NCBI RefSeq assembly: GCF_022581195.2
Contig: NC_061474.1
Location: 5,642,001-5,706,000 of the forward strand
Direction: 5' to 3'
Length of the DNA: 64,000 nucleotides
Source: Helicoverpa zea
Taxonomy: Eukaryota; Arthropoda; Insecta; Lepidoptera; Noctuidae
In this document: positions 44,145 to 54,513 of the stretch, in pieces
How positions within the stretch are numbered: position 1 is the first letter of the stretch
How the letters are laid out: every line of letters begins with the position of its first letter
Program-made: the position numbers and the translations under genes
Notes under the pieces: model-generated
The model's database searches: none
What the model was told of the DNA's origin: nothing
What the model saw: the letters and a program-made list of their open reading frames with translations, nothing else

Positions 44145-45870
44145 GTCTGAATACATGACGTCATAGAAAACAGAAGATATTATTTTATCTATTGTATTCG
44201 TTAACCGAGATCTTTGTTTAATTCATTCAACTGTTTTGTTCATATTGTGAAGTAGTGAACTGGCATTGTATCTGTCTAGAATATGAGAAGACGTTGGATG
44301 TGCATTTAATGTACTGTGTGGTATGGATTTGTTTCTGTGTGCGTTAGAGTTAGGTTTGACTGCGTTTGTCTCACTAAGTCTGTTTTATCGTCCAATAAAA
44401 CTAACAATTAATTTTAGGCTTTAGATTCTATGGACTTGTATATTCAGAGTAAAGGTGTAGTGGGTTTATATTGGTATCCAAAAATAATGCTTACATGACC
44501 TTCAGTTATTTATATTCTGGTGTGCACTTAAAAACAGTCAACACCCACATATTATTATTATAGGAAAAACTCAAAGTGTGTGGGTTTGGGCTAAAGTGTA
44601 AATAAAAAGTTCTCCTATTTATATACCTGAGCATAAAAGCAACATACAAAGGTGCATCCTACTGAGAAACTTTTTTTAAAACAATATTTACACCAAAGAT
44701 TTTATTTATTTTTTAAAACCTCCAAAATATTTTACCAGCATTTCGCGTAGGTAAGCACCACAAACAAAATCGTCAACCGAACTCAAACACATTTGCAAAA
44801 AAAAAACAAACTCATTTGAAATATCGAATCTTTTCAAAACTGACGTTCATACATTTGAATTTGAACGTAGAACGTAGAAAGAAAACAAATGTTCAAAAGT
44901 GGAAAATAAGTTCAAAGCAGACCCGTGTGCTTGGGCGAGAAAACCCAGTGAGATGGAAGGAGTTTCCACAAGAGTGGATGGTACCGTCGAAGATACTAGG
45001 GGTTCTCATTCATACCAGGTAAAGTAAGGAATATTTACTTTTATTTTTAGTTTAAAAGTAAATGCGAACAGCCGGTGCTGGGTTGTTGATTGTTTTGTTT
45101 AAGGTCGCATAATAGTTGTGGGGAATATTTTACTAAGTTTTTTGGGAAGTCATTAACTGATAAACATCAATCAACATTTTCTGAACCCTATATATAAAAC
45201 AAAATGCAGTAAGATATAGTTTACTACTAAACAGTGAACTTGTAGAAAATTTATTTTCAACCTATTTTATTCATGTAAATACCTAGGATGATCAAATAGA
45301 TATCGATATGATATAGTGACGAATGAACCCCACACTTTTGACGTCACATTAAAAGTATATTTTACTCATCTTTTAAAATCAATAACATCAGCAAACAGCC
45401 TCAACGATAACATACTCAATTATCCTATAATCTAGAACAAATTAAACCGTTCCACGCCAATAAAAACCTCCTTGAAAGGCCAACTTCACATTGTCTATGT
45501 AGATTAGTCAACTTCACCCTGTGTAAGCTCGGACTTAGATTCAGCCAGCGCAGTGAGAGCTTGCCTTAATTGAATTCTCCTGTTTCACTCATCTACCTGA
45601 AAAACAAGTGACTGCTTTCAAATGTGTGCTAAAAATACTGACGGTTTTAAATCGACGGGTTTCTAGTTTTGGCAGAAACAGGGTTTTTGGATTGGTAGGA
45701 AAATAATGATTGTGCTTTTTAGTTTAACTTACAAAGCTTACAATTTGTAAATGTTATATAGAAGAAGGTAACGTAAAGTATTTGTGGAAATTTTGCTTTT
45801 GTAGCTTTGTTAAAATAATACTTATACAGCTGCTCTGTTTTTGAGAAAATCTGGCCACTACTATTTTGAT
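44145..45870. other. AT-rich spacer with one exon-like frame
   Basis: A plus frame at 44816-45018 (68 codons, Lys/Arg-rich, ending ..WKEFPQEWMVPSKILGV) is followed at once by a good donor, CCAG|GTAAAG at 45018. No acceptor or homologue is recognised. Otherwise nothing. Confidence 0.35.
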
Positions 45871-45875
45871 AATAT

Positions 45876-46081
45876 AATTCTTTCACGCACATAGTCACTC
45901 TCTATTCCTTCACTCTCATTGCCCGACAAGACGGCAAGACCGATATTTACAATCTTTGCGACAGACAGGCCAACATACAGACTTCGGGCTGCTTCATGAA
46001 AGTTTTCTCTAATCCCAAAACTGATTTTGACGCAACCCAAGAATCATGCCCGAGACCCCTTGCACAGCAGTAGTGCTATGC
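45876..46081 (-). mobile_element. SINE-B, degenerate copy
   Basis: 'CTCTATTCCTTCACTCTCAT', 'CAGACTTCGGGCTGCTTCAT' and 'ATGCCCGAGACCCCTTGCAC' match SINE-B in reverse, including part of the tRNA-like head, with internal losses. Confidence 0.65.
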
Positions 46082-46978
46082 AAATACTAGATTTTAGTCA
46101 TAAGAGGTCCCGTAAGTGGCCCCATAAAAGGCCTTATAAGAGCCCCCAACAGTTTCATACACCCAGCTCAGTGAGGCTTGCATGAACTTTCTAGTATTGT
46201 CAAACAAGCCTTTGTGAACTCAACCGTGTGACGCAATTAGCGTGTGGTCTGTTAGGTGCAAAAGGGACATTTCACAGGTTCTTCACCTGCCAGCCATTGG
46301 CACGGCCTGGGCCAATAAGTATAATGGGTTAATCACTTTAGTCTGTCTTTTGAGATCATGTTAATGACGCAGTTTATTTGTAAAGTGGAAATTTCTAGTG
46401 GATTCTTGTGACTTCACTCACTTGCAAATCGTGTAACGTTAACGTGGCACGAAGCCAACTTAATGGCGGTTCGGAACAAATTTTGGGCAGCAGTAGACGT
46501 TACACATGTGCGCATTAAAATTTATTCTCTGAAGTTAGTTGCAAATTGCCAATAAGTTTGGTTATTACCAATGGTCTATGCCCACATGCATTCAAATCTA
46601 TTCAGGCGTATAATCGTAAATGCAAAACTAAGTATGATAAAGTAATCCTTTATTTTCCTTTTGTAGTATTAATTAACATAAAATTATTATCACTACAATG
46701 CCTGTTTTAAACTAAGCCCTAGTTTAGCGAGTTACTGCCACACTCAGAGTCAGTTAATGGTTACTTAAGTGGCTCCTTAGTATAGATTTAAAAAAGCTCA
46801 CTCTCAGAGACAATTAATGATCCGTTAGCATCCCTTAATGACAATTAAAGTTAAGTAAAGCAAAACCTTTACTTAACTTGCTAATGATTGATTTTGACAT
46901 TTATGTTTGAGGTTATAAAAGTAAATAAAATATTTTAAAAAGTCTCAGGAATAGGAATGTTTTAACAATAAAGTAAAG

Positions 46979-47649
46979 ATGAGTGATTTGCTTGACTTTA
47001 TTGATTTTGTAGACTATACCAGAAGGTTTAGAGTAGTGGGGCCAAATAAGAAGCCCAGGAGGAGTAACTTTAGAAGTCTATAGGAATGTAAAAGGGTATT
47101 TTTCTATCAATGTTCAAGCAGTCACTGGGACAAACTTGGAATTTTATGATCTAGTAGCCCGGTGGCCTGGCAGTACCCATGATAGTTTTATTTATAACAG
47201 CAGTGCAAGTAAACAAAGACTGAATACTGGTGTGTTAAAAGGGATAATTTTAGGGGACAGCGGGTATGCAGTTAGCAATGTGCTAATGACACCGTTTTTA
47301 TCACCAAATTCAACTGCACAAGAAAACTACAACAGAAGCCAAATAAAATATAACGTGGAATACTGTGGAAAGATGCTTTGGCATTTGGAAAAGAAGGTTT
47401 CCTTGTCTCCAACTTGGCATGGGCATTAAGATGGATACAGTTGTGGCTGTTATATGTGCTTGTGCGACACTGCATAATATTTCTTTACAGGTTGATGATT
47501 TTTTTCCAAAGAACTGGGAATCTCCTCATATTGAGAATGATGATGTTGTCCTGAGTGAAAGGCGTGAAAGCACAACCAACAGCAATGGATTTTTGGTGCG
47601 ACAATCTATAGTTGATAGATTTTCTCATAATATAATTTTTAATAAATAA
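46979..47649 (+). pseudogene. Harbinger DDE transposase (nuclease) pseudogene
   Basis: ATG at 46979 opens a 34-codon piece (MSDLLDFIDFVDYTRRF..) that stops at TAG. Directly after, the conserved nuclease frame resumes as RNVKGYFSINVQAV, so most of the N-terminal half, with the region that normally carries the first catalytic Asp, is deleted. The next piece has EFYDLVARWPGSTHDS, LGDSGYAVSNVLMTPF and YNRSQIKYNVE; the Asp of GDSGY and the Glu of NVE are 34 positions apart, as expected. At 47355-47370 GTGGAA is repeated 10 bp apart, which shifts the frame. The following frame (47365-47649) continues ERCFGIWKRRFPCL and ACATLHNISLQVDD. Family: PIF/Harbinger (HARBI1-like, DDE_Tnp_4). It would have cut and pasted the element; this copy cannot. 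Confidence 0.9.
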
Positions 47650-47726
47650 AAATCCATAAAATAAGAGGAATATTTTTTTAATTGTTGAACAAGAGGCCAA
47701 TTATGTAGTACAAAGTTTATTTGACT

Positions 47727-47866
47727 TCCTCGTTGATCTAGTGGTCGCAAGCGCGGCTGCTGTGCTCGAGGTCTCGGGTTCGATTCCCGGGTCGGGCCGA
47801 AATCGCTTTTTGGGTTTTCTTAAACTTTCACAAAGCAGCCCGTAGTCTGGAAGTTGGTGATTGATT
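47727..47866 (+). mobile_element. SINE-B head, 3'-truncated, inside Harbinger
   Basis: 'CCTCGTTGATCTAGTGGTCG', 'GGTCTCGGGTTCGATTCCCG' and 'CAAAGCAGCCCGTAGTCTGG' are nearly identical to 16967-17103. The copy stops at 'GGTGATTGATTC' and lacks the 3' half and (ATT)n tail, unusual for a TPRT product; a later deletion is likely. It interrupts the C-terminal side of the Myb/SANT frame. Confidence 0.85.
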
Positions 47867-47870
47867 CCTG

Positions 47871-48044
47871 ATTGAACTCCTGTGTTATACTATCCCATGC
47901 TGCTTGTTTCTTGGCGACTGACTTGCCATCTGTTATTTAAGATTCCACGATTGGTCTCTTTTTAACTAATTGTGCTAACAAAGCTTTTTCGTCCGCCGTG
48001 AAATTAGCCACACGTTTGCGTGGGGCTCTTGTTCCTGAAGACTC
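47871..48044 (-). pseudogene. Harbinger Myb/SANT-like DNA-binding gene, broken exon
   Basis: On minus, a pyrimidine-rich acceptor (GCTTGTTTCATTTTAG, AG at 48046-48045) precedes a frame reading SSGTRAPRKRVANFTADEKA, then LLAQLVKKRPIVES, a TAA stop, then ITDGKSVAKKQAAWDSITQE and FN. The F-T-x-x-E, L-x-x-L-V and A-W-x-x-I-x-x-x-F-N spacing is that of the Myb/SANT-like (trihelix) protein encoded by Harbinger elements, which binds the transposon ends and brings in the nuclease. One in-frame stop breaks it, and the C-terminal side is lost at the SINE-B insertion. It is too short and broken to be a host gene. Confidence 0.75.
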
Positions 48045-48819
48045 CTAAAATGAAACAAGCACAAGTTAAATTCTTCAAATACATATGTGCAGCTACTAAT
48101 GTCTATAGAAACGAAACTTACCATGATAATATGTTATATAAGATAAAGCTATTTATTTCAGAGCTTATCACACTTTTCCACACACTTTTCTTTCCTGACG
48201 GTTAACGGAACAAGAATTTTAAACGTAACCTTGACACTGACAGTACAATATTGACAGTGATACCAGAAAAAAGTTTCCATGTACTTTATATCATTTACAT
48301 GAAAATAGGTGTTTTTACGTAAAAACGATCCCGAAATTAACAAATTCTTATTTCTATTGTTGATATACAAGGTTTTAATGTATTTAAATAACAGTTTTTG
48401 CTACTTAATAATTTCACATTTTAAGGTGCGGCTACACCTTTCGTTTATCGATAAGCATTATCAAAGACAATTTGACGATACTCTGCCCTACGGATACTTA
48501 AAGCTGTCATTAACTAATGAACCCTTAAATTTCGTCTCTGGGATGTATCGTTCATTAACAGATTTAATGATAATTAGTTAAGGACTCATTAGGACTAATT
48601 TAAGTATCCATTCTGAGTGTGGCAGTTAGTCACGAAGACCTTAAAACTATTAAGCCTATTATACCTACCTACATTGCTGTAGCCGTGTGATAAAACATAA
48701 TTTAGTAATTATATCTCTTAATTTAATTTACATTAAGTATGTTAATGTCGTGTTAAGGGACCATAATATTCACAAGTACAATTAAGCAACGTTAACATAA
48801 ACTAAGGTGGATATTTACA

Positions 48820-48950
48820 GGGCAGCGGGATTATTCGAAAGAATTACCGCAACCCTGGTACGTAAAGGGCTTAAGAAGGAACATGATTTGTTTCAGTCAG
48901 TAAGAGTCTGACACTCTCTCACGGTGCTAATCCATTTCAAGATTTCCCAT
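48820..48950 (+). mobile_element. R1-clade LINE 3' end, degenerate, plus sense
   Basis: 'GCAGCGGGATTATTCGAAAG', 'GGGCTTAAGAAGGAACATGA' and 'CAGTAAGAGTCTGACACTCT' match the complement of the 3' UTR at 13451-13580 with many changes. Confidence 0.75.
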
Positions 48951-49234
48951 AAACAATGGTGGATGTTTGAATTACATAACCTACCTAGCTGCAATTACGT
49001 GCCCCACTACCGCATTTAGAATTTGAACGCAATATACATAACAATTAGTCATTTAATGGTTGGTTTGACTCAGATGTAGCTGAATGACCAATTACATGAG
49101 CATATACATATACAATGAATATTGTGTTCAATATTTTGAAGCTTGTGTGCTGAAATGAGGGAGCGTCATTTCAGCTTAGACGTGGTTTAGACGAGCTCTA
49201 CAACTTATTCTTCTCTTAATTGCAAGTATATGTT
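48951..49234. other. Spacer, no gene seen
   Basis: AT-rich, nothing recognised. Confidence 0.5.
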
Positions 49235-49240
49235 CTTTTT

Positions 49241-49504
49241 AGGGTTCCGTACCCAAAGGGTAAAACGGGATCGTATTGTTTTCGCTCCTCTGTCCATCCG
49301 TCCGTCCGTCTGTCACCAGGCTGTATCTCATGAACCGTGATAGTTAGAGAGATTCACAGATGTTGTATTTTTGTTGCCGCCGTTGAATCAATATTTTGGG
49401 AGGCTCCCATACAACAAACTTGAATTTTTTGTCCGTTTTATAAATAATGGTACGGAACCCTTCGTGCGCGAGTTCGATTCGCACTTGGCCGGTTTTTTTT
49501 TATT
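49241..49504 (+). mobile_element. GGGTTCCGTACC repeat with tRNA-like 3' end
   Basis: AGGGTTCCGTACC (49241-49253) is mirrored by GGTACGGAACCCT (49449-49461). Between are 'AAAGGGTAAAACGGGATCGT', a (TCCG)n-like patch and 'GGCTGTATCTCATGAACCGT'. After the right arm follows CGAGTTCGATTCGCACTTGG then CCGG and T9. The family is abundant in Lepidoptera; class not certain. Confidence 0.7.
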
Positions 49505-49509
49505 TTAGC

Positions 49510-50020
49510 ACATAGATTTTTAATGACACCTGTAATGTGTGCTAGTAGTTTTCAAAACCTTTTTTATCTCTCTGTGATCGATATACTATCGAGATTCAAT
49601 AGTAGTCAGCCGATAATTCGCAAATAGGCTTACAAATCGTATTTGGCAAACGGACCAGTGTCGGATATTGCTACCATCTTACCGACTAGCCTGAGGCCAG
49701 GTTTATAGGCCCGCCTTTATAAAGGCGCTACCTTATGTTTGCCTTTGTCATTATGAACCTTTTTGTTATACCATTCTTGGAATATCATTGTTACAATACC
49801 TGTTTCAATGTCAATCAAAAAAGGTTGGTAAAAGGTAGGTTTTATTCAATTATTTCTGCGTGAGCTATACATTTGTCATATGTACTACTTACATCATAGG
49901 GAAATTACACATCAGAAGTTAATTAGATTTAAGCAAAATAAAGTTATGTACAAAATAAGGTATACACATTTTATTCATTTATACATACACATTTAGTTTG
50001 TGTGAGAACAATATGACCAT
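49510..50020. other. AT-rich spacer, no gene seen
   Basis: Nothing recognised; short self-complement GCCTTTATAAAGGC near 49714. Confidence 0.5.
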
Positions 50021-50021
50021 A

Positions 50022-50122
50022 GGTACCCACAGTCTGAGCGTTTTTAGTACAGTTGACAGTTGCTGTCAGCTATTATAAACAAGAAAACTGACAGCTGTCA
50101 ACTGCACAAAACATTCGGTACC
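50022..50122. mobile_element. Small MITE-like inverted repeat (101 bp)
   Basis: Outer GGTACC words and inner AGTTGACAGTTGCTGTCAG / CTGACAGCTGTCAACT are mirrored around an AT-rich centre. Imperfect arms; single copy in the window. Confidence 0.55.
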
Positions 50123-50459
50123 CCTTTGTAACTACTATTAGGTACTTTCTTATTGCTGCAAAATTCACTCAACTTCAGTTATTTGTGAGAAATTATTTAA
50201 AACCTTGCTTGAAATAGATAAGTATTGTAAAACCACTTTATTCGAATAAATACGTCGAAACTTTTCCAAGCCGTAAGACATCTTAATTTATTGTTCAATC
50301 GATTGTTCTGTCAATGTTTATCTTTGAAATTAATGACCACATTGAGACACACTTAAATTAGAAATCGCATTCATTGTAATAAAGTTCTAGGGTTGAATGA
50401 CCCTGTATCATGTCTCATTAAAACAACCTTAGTTAAACTTTTCGTCCTTGACCGTAGCG
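50123..50459. other. AT-rich spacer, no gene seen
   Basis: Nothing recognised. Confidence 0.5.
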
Positions 50460-50470
50460 AGCAAAACATT

Positions 50471-51749
50471 CATCATCATCATCTCAGCCATAGGACGTCC
50501 ACTGCTGAACATAGGCCTCCCCCTTTGATCTCCACAGATACCTGTTGGAAGCGACCTGCATCCAGCGTCTTCCGGCGACCTTTATAAGGTCGTCTGTCCA
50601 CCTCGTTGGTGGACGTCCTACGCTGCGCTTGCTAGTCCGTGGTCTCCACTCCAGCACTTTTCGGCCCCATCTGCCATCTGCTCTGCGAGCAATATGGCCT
50701 GCCCATTGCCACTTCAACTTGCTAATCCGGTGGGCTATATCGGTCACTTTGGTTCGTCTACGGATCTCCTCGTTTCGGATTCGATCACGTAGAGAAACAC
50801 CGAGCATAGCCCTCTCCATAGCTCGTTGAGCGACTTTGAGCTTTGAGATGAGGCCGATAGTGAGAGACCACGTTTCGGTGCCGTAAGTCATCACTGGTAA
50901 CACACATTGGTTGAAGACTTTCGTCTTGAGGCACTGAGGTATGTCGGACGAAAAGACATTGCGTAGTTTCCCGAACGCTGCCCAGCCCAGTTGGATACGG
51001 CGGTTGACCTCTTTCTCGAAGTTGGACCTACCTAATTGGACTACTTGTCCTAGGTAGATATATGAGTCAACAACTTCGAGTACCGAGCTTCCAACAGAGA
51101 CTGGGGTGGGCTGAACATGGACATTTGACATAATTTTCGTCTTGTCCATGTTCATTTTCAGGCCCACCCGTTGTGAAACTCGGTCGAGGCCCTCGAGCAT
51201 CATACTGAGTTCCTCCATCGACTTTGCCATGACTACGATGTCGTCGGCAAACCGAAGGTGAGTGATGTATTCGCCGTTGATGTTGATGCCAAGTCCTTGC
51301 CATTCCAGGAGCTTGAAGGCGTCTTCCATTGCGGCAGTAAACAGTTTCGGGGAGATTACGTCCCCCTGTCTTACGCCTCTTCTCAATGGAATCGGCTTCG
51401 TGCTATGCTCCTGTACTCGGACCGACATGGTGGCGTTATTATACAAACACTTCAACACCTCGATGTACCGATAGTCAATATGGCATCGTTGGAGTGACTC
51501 AAGTACCGCCCATGTTTCCACCGAATCAAAGGCTTTCTCATAGTCCACAAACGCTAAGCATAATGGCAAGTTATACTCCTCGGTCTTCTGTATAACTTGC
51601 CGCAGCGTATGGATGTGGTCTATGGTACTAAAGCCTCTTCGGAAACCGGCTTGTTCGGGAGGCTGGAAGTCATCAAGCCTGTGCTCGAGACGGTTCGTGA
51701 TAACCCTTGAAAACAGCTTATAAACATGGCTTAGAAGTGTGATGCATGA
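50471..51749 (-). mobile_element. RTE-clade LINE, 5'-truncated, with 11-bp duplications
   Basis: Perfect duplications AGCAAAACATT flank the insert (50460-50470 and 51750-51760). In sense (minus) the 1,279-bp copy begins inside the reverse-transcriptase domain and ends with the stop codon directly followed by (GATGAT)n. There is no separate 3' UTR or poly(A), as in RTE elements. The intact frame and perfect duplications suggest a fairly recent insertion. The same family made the insertion at 7327. Confidence 0.95.
50484..51749 (-). CDS. RTE LINE reverse transcriptase, C-terminal part
   Basis: Unbroken minus frame of 443 codons from a nominal start at 51815. The first 22 residues are host flank, and element sequence starts at Ser23 (51747-51749). 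Motifs, numbered from 51815: LSHVYKLFSRVITNRLE at 28-44; EQAGFRRGFSTIDHI at 54-68; FVDYEKAFDSV at 89-99 with the first catalytic Asp; RRGVRQGDVISPKLFT at 145-160; FADD at 189-192 (catalytic, the Phe form usual in RTE/CR1 types); TYGTETW near the thumb; and the tail GRPPTRWTDDLIKVAGRRW, a hallmark of insect RTE proteins. The apurinic endonuclease and N-terminal fingers are missing, so it is not autonomous. The stop TGA abuts the GAT tail. No sign of host use. Confidence 0.92.
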   Translation of the reverse strand, partial: SCITLLSHVYKLFSRVITNRLEHRLDDFQPPEQAGFRRGFSTIDHIHTLRQVIQKTEEYNLPLCLAFVDYEKAFDSVETWAVLESLQRCHIDYRYIEVLKCLYNNATMSVRVQEHSTKPIPLRRGVRQGDVISPKLFTAAMEDAFKLLEWQGLGININGEYITHLRFADDIVVMAKSMEELSMMLEGLDRVSQRVGLKMNMDKTKIMSNVHVQPTPVSVGSSVLEVVDSYIYLGQVVQLGRSNFEKEVNRRIQLGWAAFGKLRNVFSSDIPQCLKTKVFNQCVLPVMTYGTETWSLTIGLISKLKVAQRAMERAMLGVSLRDRIRNEEIRRRTKVTDIAHRISKLKWQWAGHIARRADGRWGRKVLEWRPRTSKRSVGRPPTRWTDDLIKVAGRRWMQVASNRYLWRSKGEAYVQQWTSYG

Positions 51750-51805
51750 AGCAAAACATTGACCCACATTATCTTCAGATCGTAAAAAAAGAACATTTAA
51801 AGTTG

Positions 51806-51892
51806 CACACTGCAAACTTTTAGTCGGCCGATAGTTTGTTTGGGCTCATAAATTAGTATGAAGATTACCATTCGTAGTACGCACATTGCAAG
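51806..51892 (+). mobile_element. MITE family 1, left part
   Basis: CACACTGCAAACTTTTAGTC, GGCCGATAGTTTGTTTGGGC and 'CATAAATTAGTATGAAGATT' match the family. It breaks off after 'GTACGCACATTGCAAGGACC'. Confidence 0.75.
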
Positions 51893-52194
51893 GACCTGAA
51901 CTTTGAAAAATAAAAAAAGATATTAAGAACATTTTTACACAAGTTTTCTTTACCAATTCTGTCCAATAGTACCCACTTCTAGGAACTACGTAACAGCTTA
52001 TGTCGACGTTGGTATTCCGAGAAATCGTTTCAACAGATAAACTGCAAATAAGTGTATGAAAGTAGCCTTTGTATCAAAGAGAAGGTTTTCTACGTGTTGC
52101 AAACGTTAGCTTTGGATGCGTTTAAATCGAACGAACTTGATAAATATTTTTACTAATCAATTAAAGAGGAATATTTTGTTTGTTTCTTTGTACC

Positions 52195-52385
52195 AGTGGC
52201 TCCGAAAATACTAAATCAATTTGAAAAATTCTTACCCTGTTGGGAAGCTACACATAGGCTATATCTTATCTGGGTTCTTACTCTTGGGGAGCTACACTCT
52301 TCCCGAGTAACAGAATATATTTTATCCCAGTATGGGCAGAAGTTCCAGAGGGACGCAGACAAAACCGCGGAAAAATAGCTAGCTA
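52195..52385 (+). repeat. Common interspersed repeat (CGCGGG type)
   Basis: 'TTCCCGAGTAACAGAATATA', 'TTTTATCCCAGTATGGGCAG' and 'GGACGCAGACAAAACCGCGG' follow in the family order. The 60- and 67-codon frames over it are by-products. Confidence 0.55.
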
Positions 52386-52389
52386 GTCT

Positions 52390-53340
52390 CTCCCTCTTAT
52401 GTAAACAGATGCCAAGCATTCTTTCGTTGCTCCCTCTAAAAGTATTAGATTTTCAGGTGGATATAAAATGAGCATTGCTCCTTTAAACGCACCCTTACCT
52501 TGCGAATTCATGCGTCCAGTATTTTATTACTTACCTACCTAAATATTTATAAGGTGTTTCTAAAATTAAATGTCCTTTTCTTCTTCATGGAAAATGTTTC
52601 CAATATAATTTCCATTCTCTCTAATTGTGTAGAACAAGGTAAAATATTTCTTTCACAAAGAAGACTTCTATGAAGTTTCTTCATGAACTCGTTATCTCAA
52701 AGAAACAGTTTTATTATATTACAAAATATTTTTCTGTTCTTATTTTGTATGTAGAAGCAATATTGCAAACTTTATGTAACTACCTACATATTTTGTCTCA
52801 TAACTTTGTCGAGTCGTCACATAGTTTTCTTATGAGAATTTATTCGTTTCTACCTTTGTTTGAGATATGTAGATAATGTTTCTATCGTCTGTTTAAAGAA
52901 ACACATTATGAAATTGCTACTATCAAAATAATTATGTTATGAAAATCTTCGCCTGTGAGGATCAATTTACTCCATGTTTCATTTATTACGATGCGTAATC
53001 ATTTATCAATCGTTTCTTTGGTAAGTTCTGAAATCATTATAAAACCTGATTAAGTGATCGCAGGACATTATTTGAGCTGGTCATAAGGTCAATTTTATGA
53101 CTCAGTTGCTTATAAAAGTTATACATGTTACAGCCATAGTGATTAAATATATATTATACATAATCACTGGTAATTGTATATATTACCCAAATTGACTTGA
53201 CAATGTGATAAATTAATTACTTTATCTGGATATTATTCATAATAGCTGGTCAAGGTTAGCCAAAGTAATAAATATGGTGGTATAACCAACTTGGTACTGA
53301 CTAATTCTTAAAAACGGTTTAAGTTATTGTCGACTTTTTT
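52390..53340. other. AT-rich spacer, no gene seen
   Basis: Nothing recognised; the 68-codon frame at 52670 is hydrophobic by base composition only. Confidence 0.5.
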
Positions 53341-53345
53341 ATGAT

Positions 53346-53890
53346 AAATCATCAAATGACTCCTCCCGCTGTGGTTTAGCAGCGTGAAGGAGTGTCAGAC
53401 TGTTAGTGACTTAAACCCACTGGGGTTTGATGAATCTTTTCGAGGTGCGCGTGGAACAACGCGCGCTGCCAAGACGGGCCCGTGTCTTCTAAGAGACGGA
53501 AGGACGATGAGTCAACCGAAACTCACCGCCCACAAACCCACGCCTACGATGGCCGGGAGACGTCACTCGACACCCGGCGCCCGTGGTGACTTCTACGTCC
53601 ATGGCAGCAGCTGGGATGAGAGGTGTGAACTTCTCTATCGTCTGCATGAGACGACGGCATCCCATTACCTCTCACCCCGGACCATGGCTTGAACCAGGGC
53701 CGAGCACGAGAGGTCACCGCTGCTTAATGCCTCGACGAGGACACGACGGTGCCCTTCCCAGGCAGGGCACACCAAGACTGCGAGGTTCACCGTGTCCTCC
53801 GGGCCGTCCATATAGTGGCCCGAGCCACACTTCAAAGAGGAGACTTTTCGCTACTATTATGGGGGTGCCCTGCACTGTGCTAACTAGCCT
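53346..53890 (-). mobile_element. R1-clade LINE 3' part, degenerate
   Basis: 'AAATCATCAAATGACTCCTC', 'GGAACAACGCGCGCTGCCAA', 'GGCCGGGAGACGTCACTCGA' and 'GGTGCCCTTCCCAGGCAGGG' track the complement of the element at 13441-14210. The intact family's frame is broken by several gaps and stops. It covers the zinc-knuckle-to-end coding region plus 3' UTR, with a deletion in the UTR. Confidence 0.85.
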
Positions 53891-54285
53891 TTTTCGAATT
53901 ATATTAAGGTCAGCTACCAGAGACTTTAGTTAGTTAACATTAAATAATAATGTTTACCTACTTGTTTTATTGCATTATCCAAGTGTATGGAGATATTATA
54001 TAAAATTGCTAGTTAATGTGATTAATTCTGTGTCAATTATCAGTTTATCCAAATTGAGTACATATTACAAATAATAGCTAGATAATATGTATAATATGCA
54101 GACTTATTACTTTGGCTGTAACATACATATAAAATACCAAGCCAGCACACTTTATTGACCACATACCTAATAGTATTACAAACTTGACAGTTTGAATGTG
54201 TGTATGTGTAGATATTTATTACTCTTTCTCGCAAACAGTACTAATTGATACTGACGTTGAGGGATAACATAATACAATATACCTT
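53891..54285. other. AT-rich spacer, no gene seen
   Basis: Nothing recognised between the two R1 3' ends. Confidence 0.5.
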
Positions 54286-54289
54286 TTCT

Positions 54290-54513
54290 TTTTTTTTCCG
54301 ACGTCAAAAATCATCAAATGACCCCTCCCGCTGTGGGTTAGCAGCGGTGAGGGAGTGTCAGACTCTTACTGACTAAAAACCGTCGTGTTCCGTCATAGGC
54401 CTTTTATGTACCAGGGCCGCGGTATCTCTTTCGAACAACCCGCAGCCCCGGCAGGCCTTAGCCCTGCTGGGCCCCGCTGGGGTTGCTGACATCTCTTTGA
54501 GGAGCGCGTGGAA
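54290..54513 (-). mobile_element. R1-clade LINE 3' end, well preserved
   Basis: T-run, then CCGACGTCAAAAATCATCAA and ATGACCCCTCCCGCTGTGGG; nearly identical to 13437-13653, and truncated at 'AGGAGCGCGTGGAA'. It preserves the full 3' terminus, which defines the family's end. Target duplications are not clear (perhaps a short ATATAC). Confidence 0.9.

Larger units (their letters stand above)
46736..48625 (+). mobile_element. PIF/Harbinger DNA transposon, defective
   Basis: Ends CTGCCACACTCAGAG (left) and TTCTGAGTGTGGCAG (right) are inverted repeats, flanked by TTA on both sides (46733-46735 and 48626-48628), the 3-bp TWA duplication typical of this superfamily. 1,890 bp. It encodes a DDE nuclease remnant on plus and a Myb/SANT-like remnant on minus, the normal two-gene Harbinger arrangement. 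A SINE-B head lies between them. Subterminal TTAATGA words recur near both ends, and a perfect 12-bp hairpin (AGTTAAGTAAAG, 46849-46878) sits near the left end. Confidence 0.9.

Noticed and set aside
47272..47475. 67-codon minus frame in the Harbinger element
   Set aside because: Antisense to the conserved nuclease motifs; no motif of its own.
50545..51595. Plus-strand frames of 69-94 codons
   Set aside because: Antisense to the RTE reverse-transcriptase frame, with no motif.
53384..53933. Plus frames of 102 and 116 codons
   Set aside because: Shadows in a degenerate R1-clade copy whose sense strand is minus.
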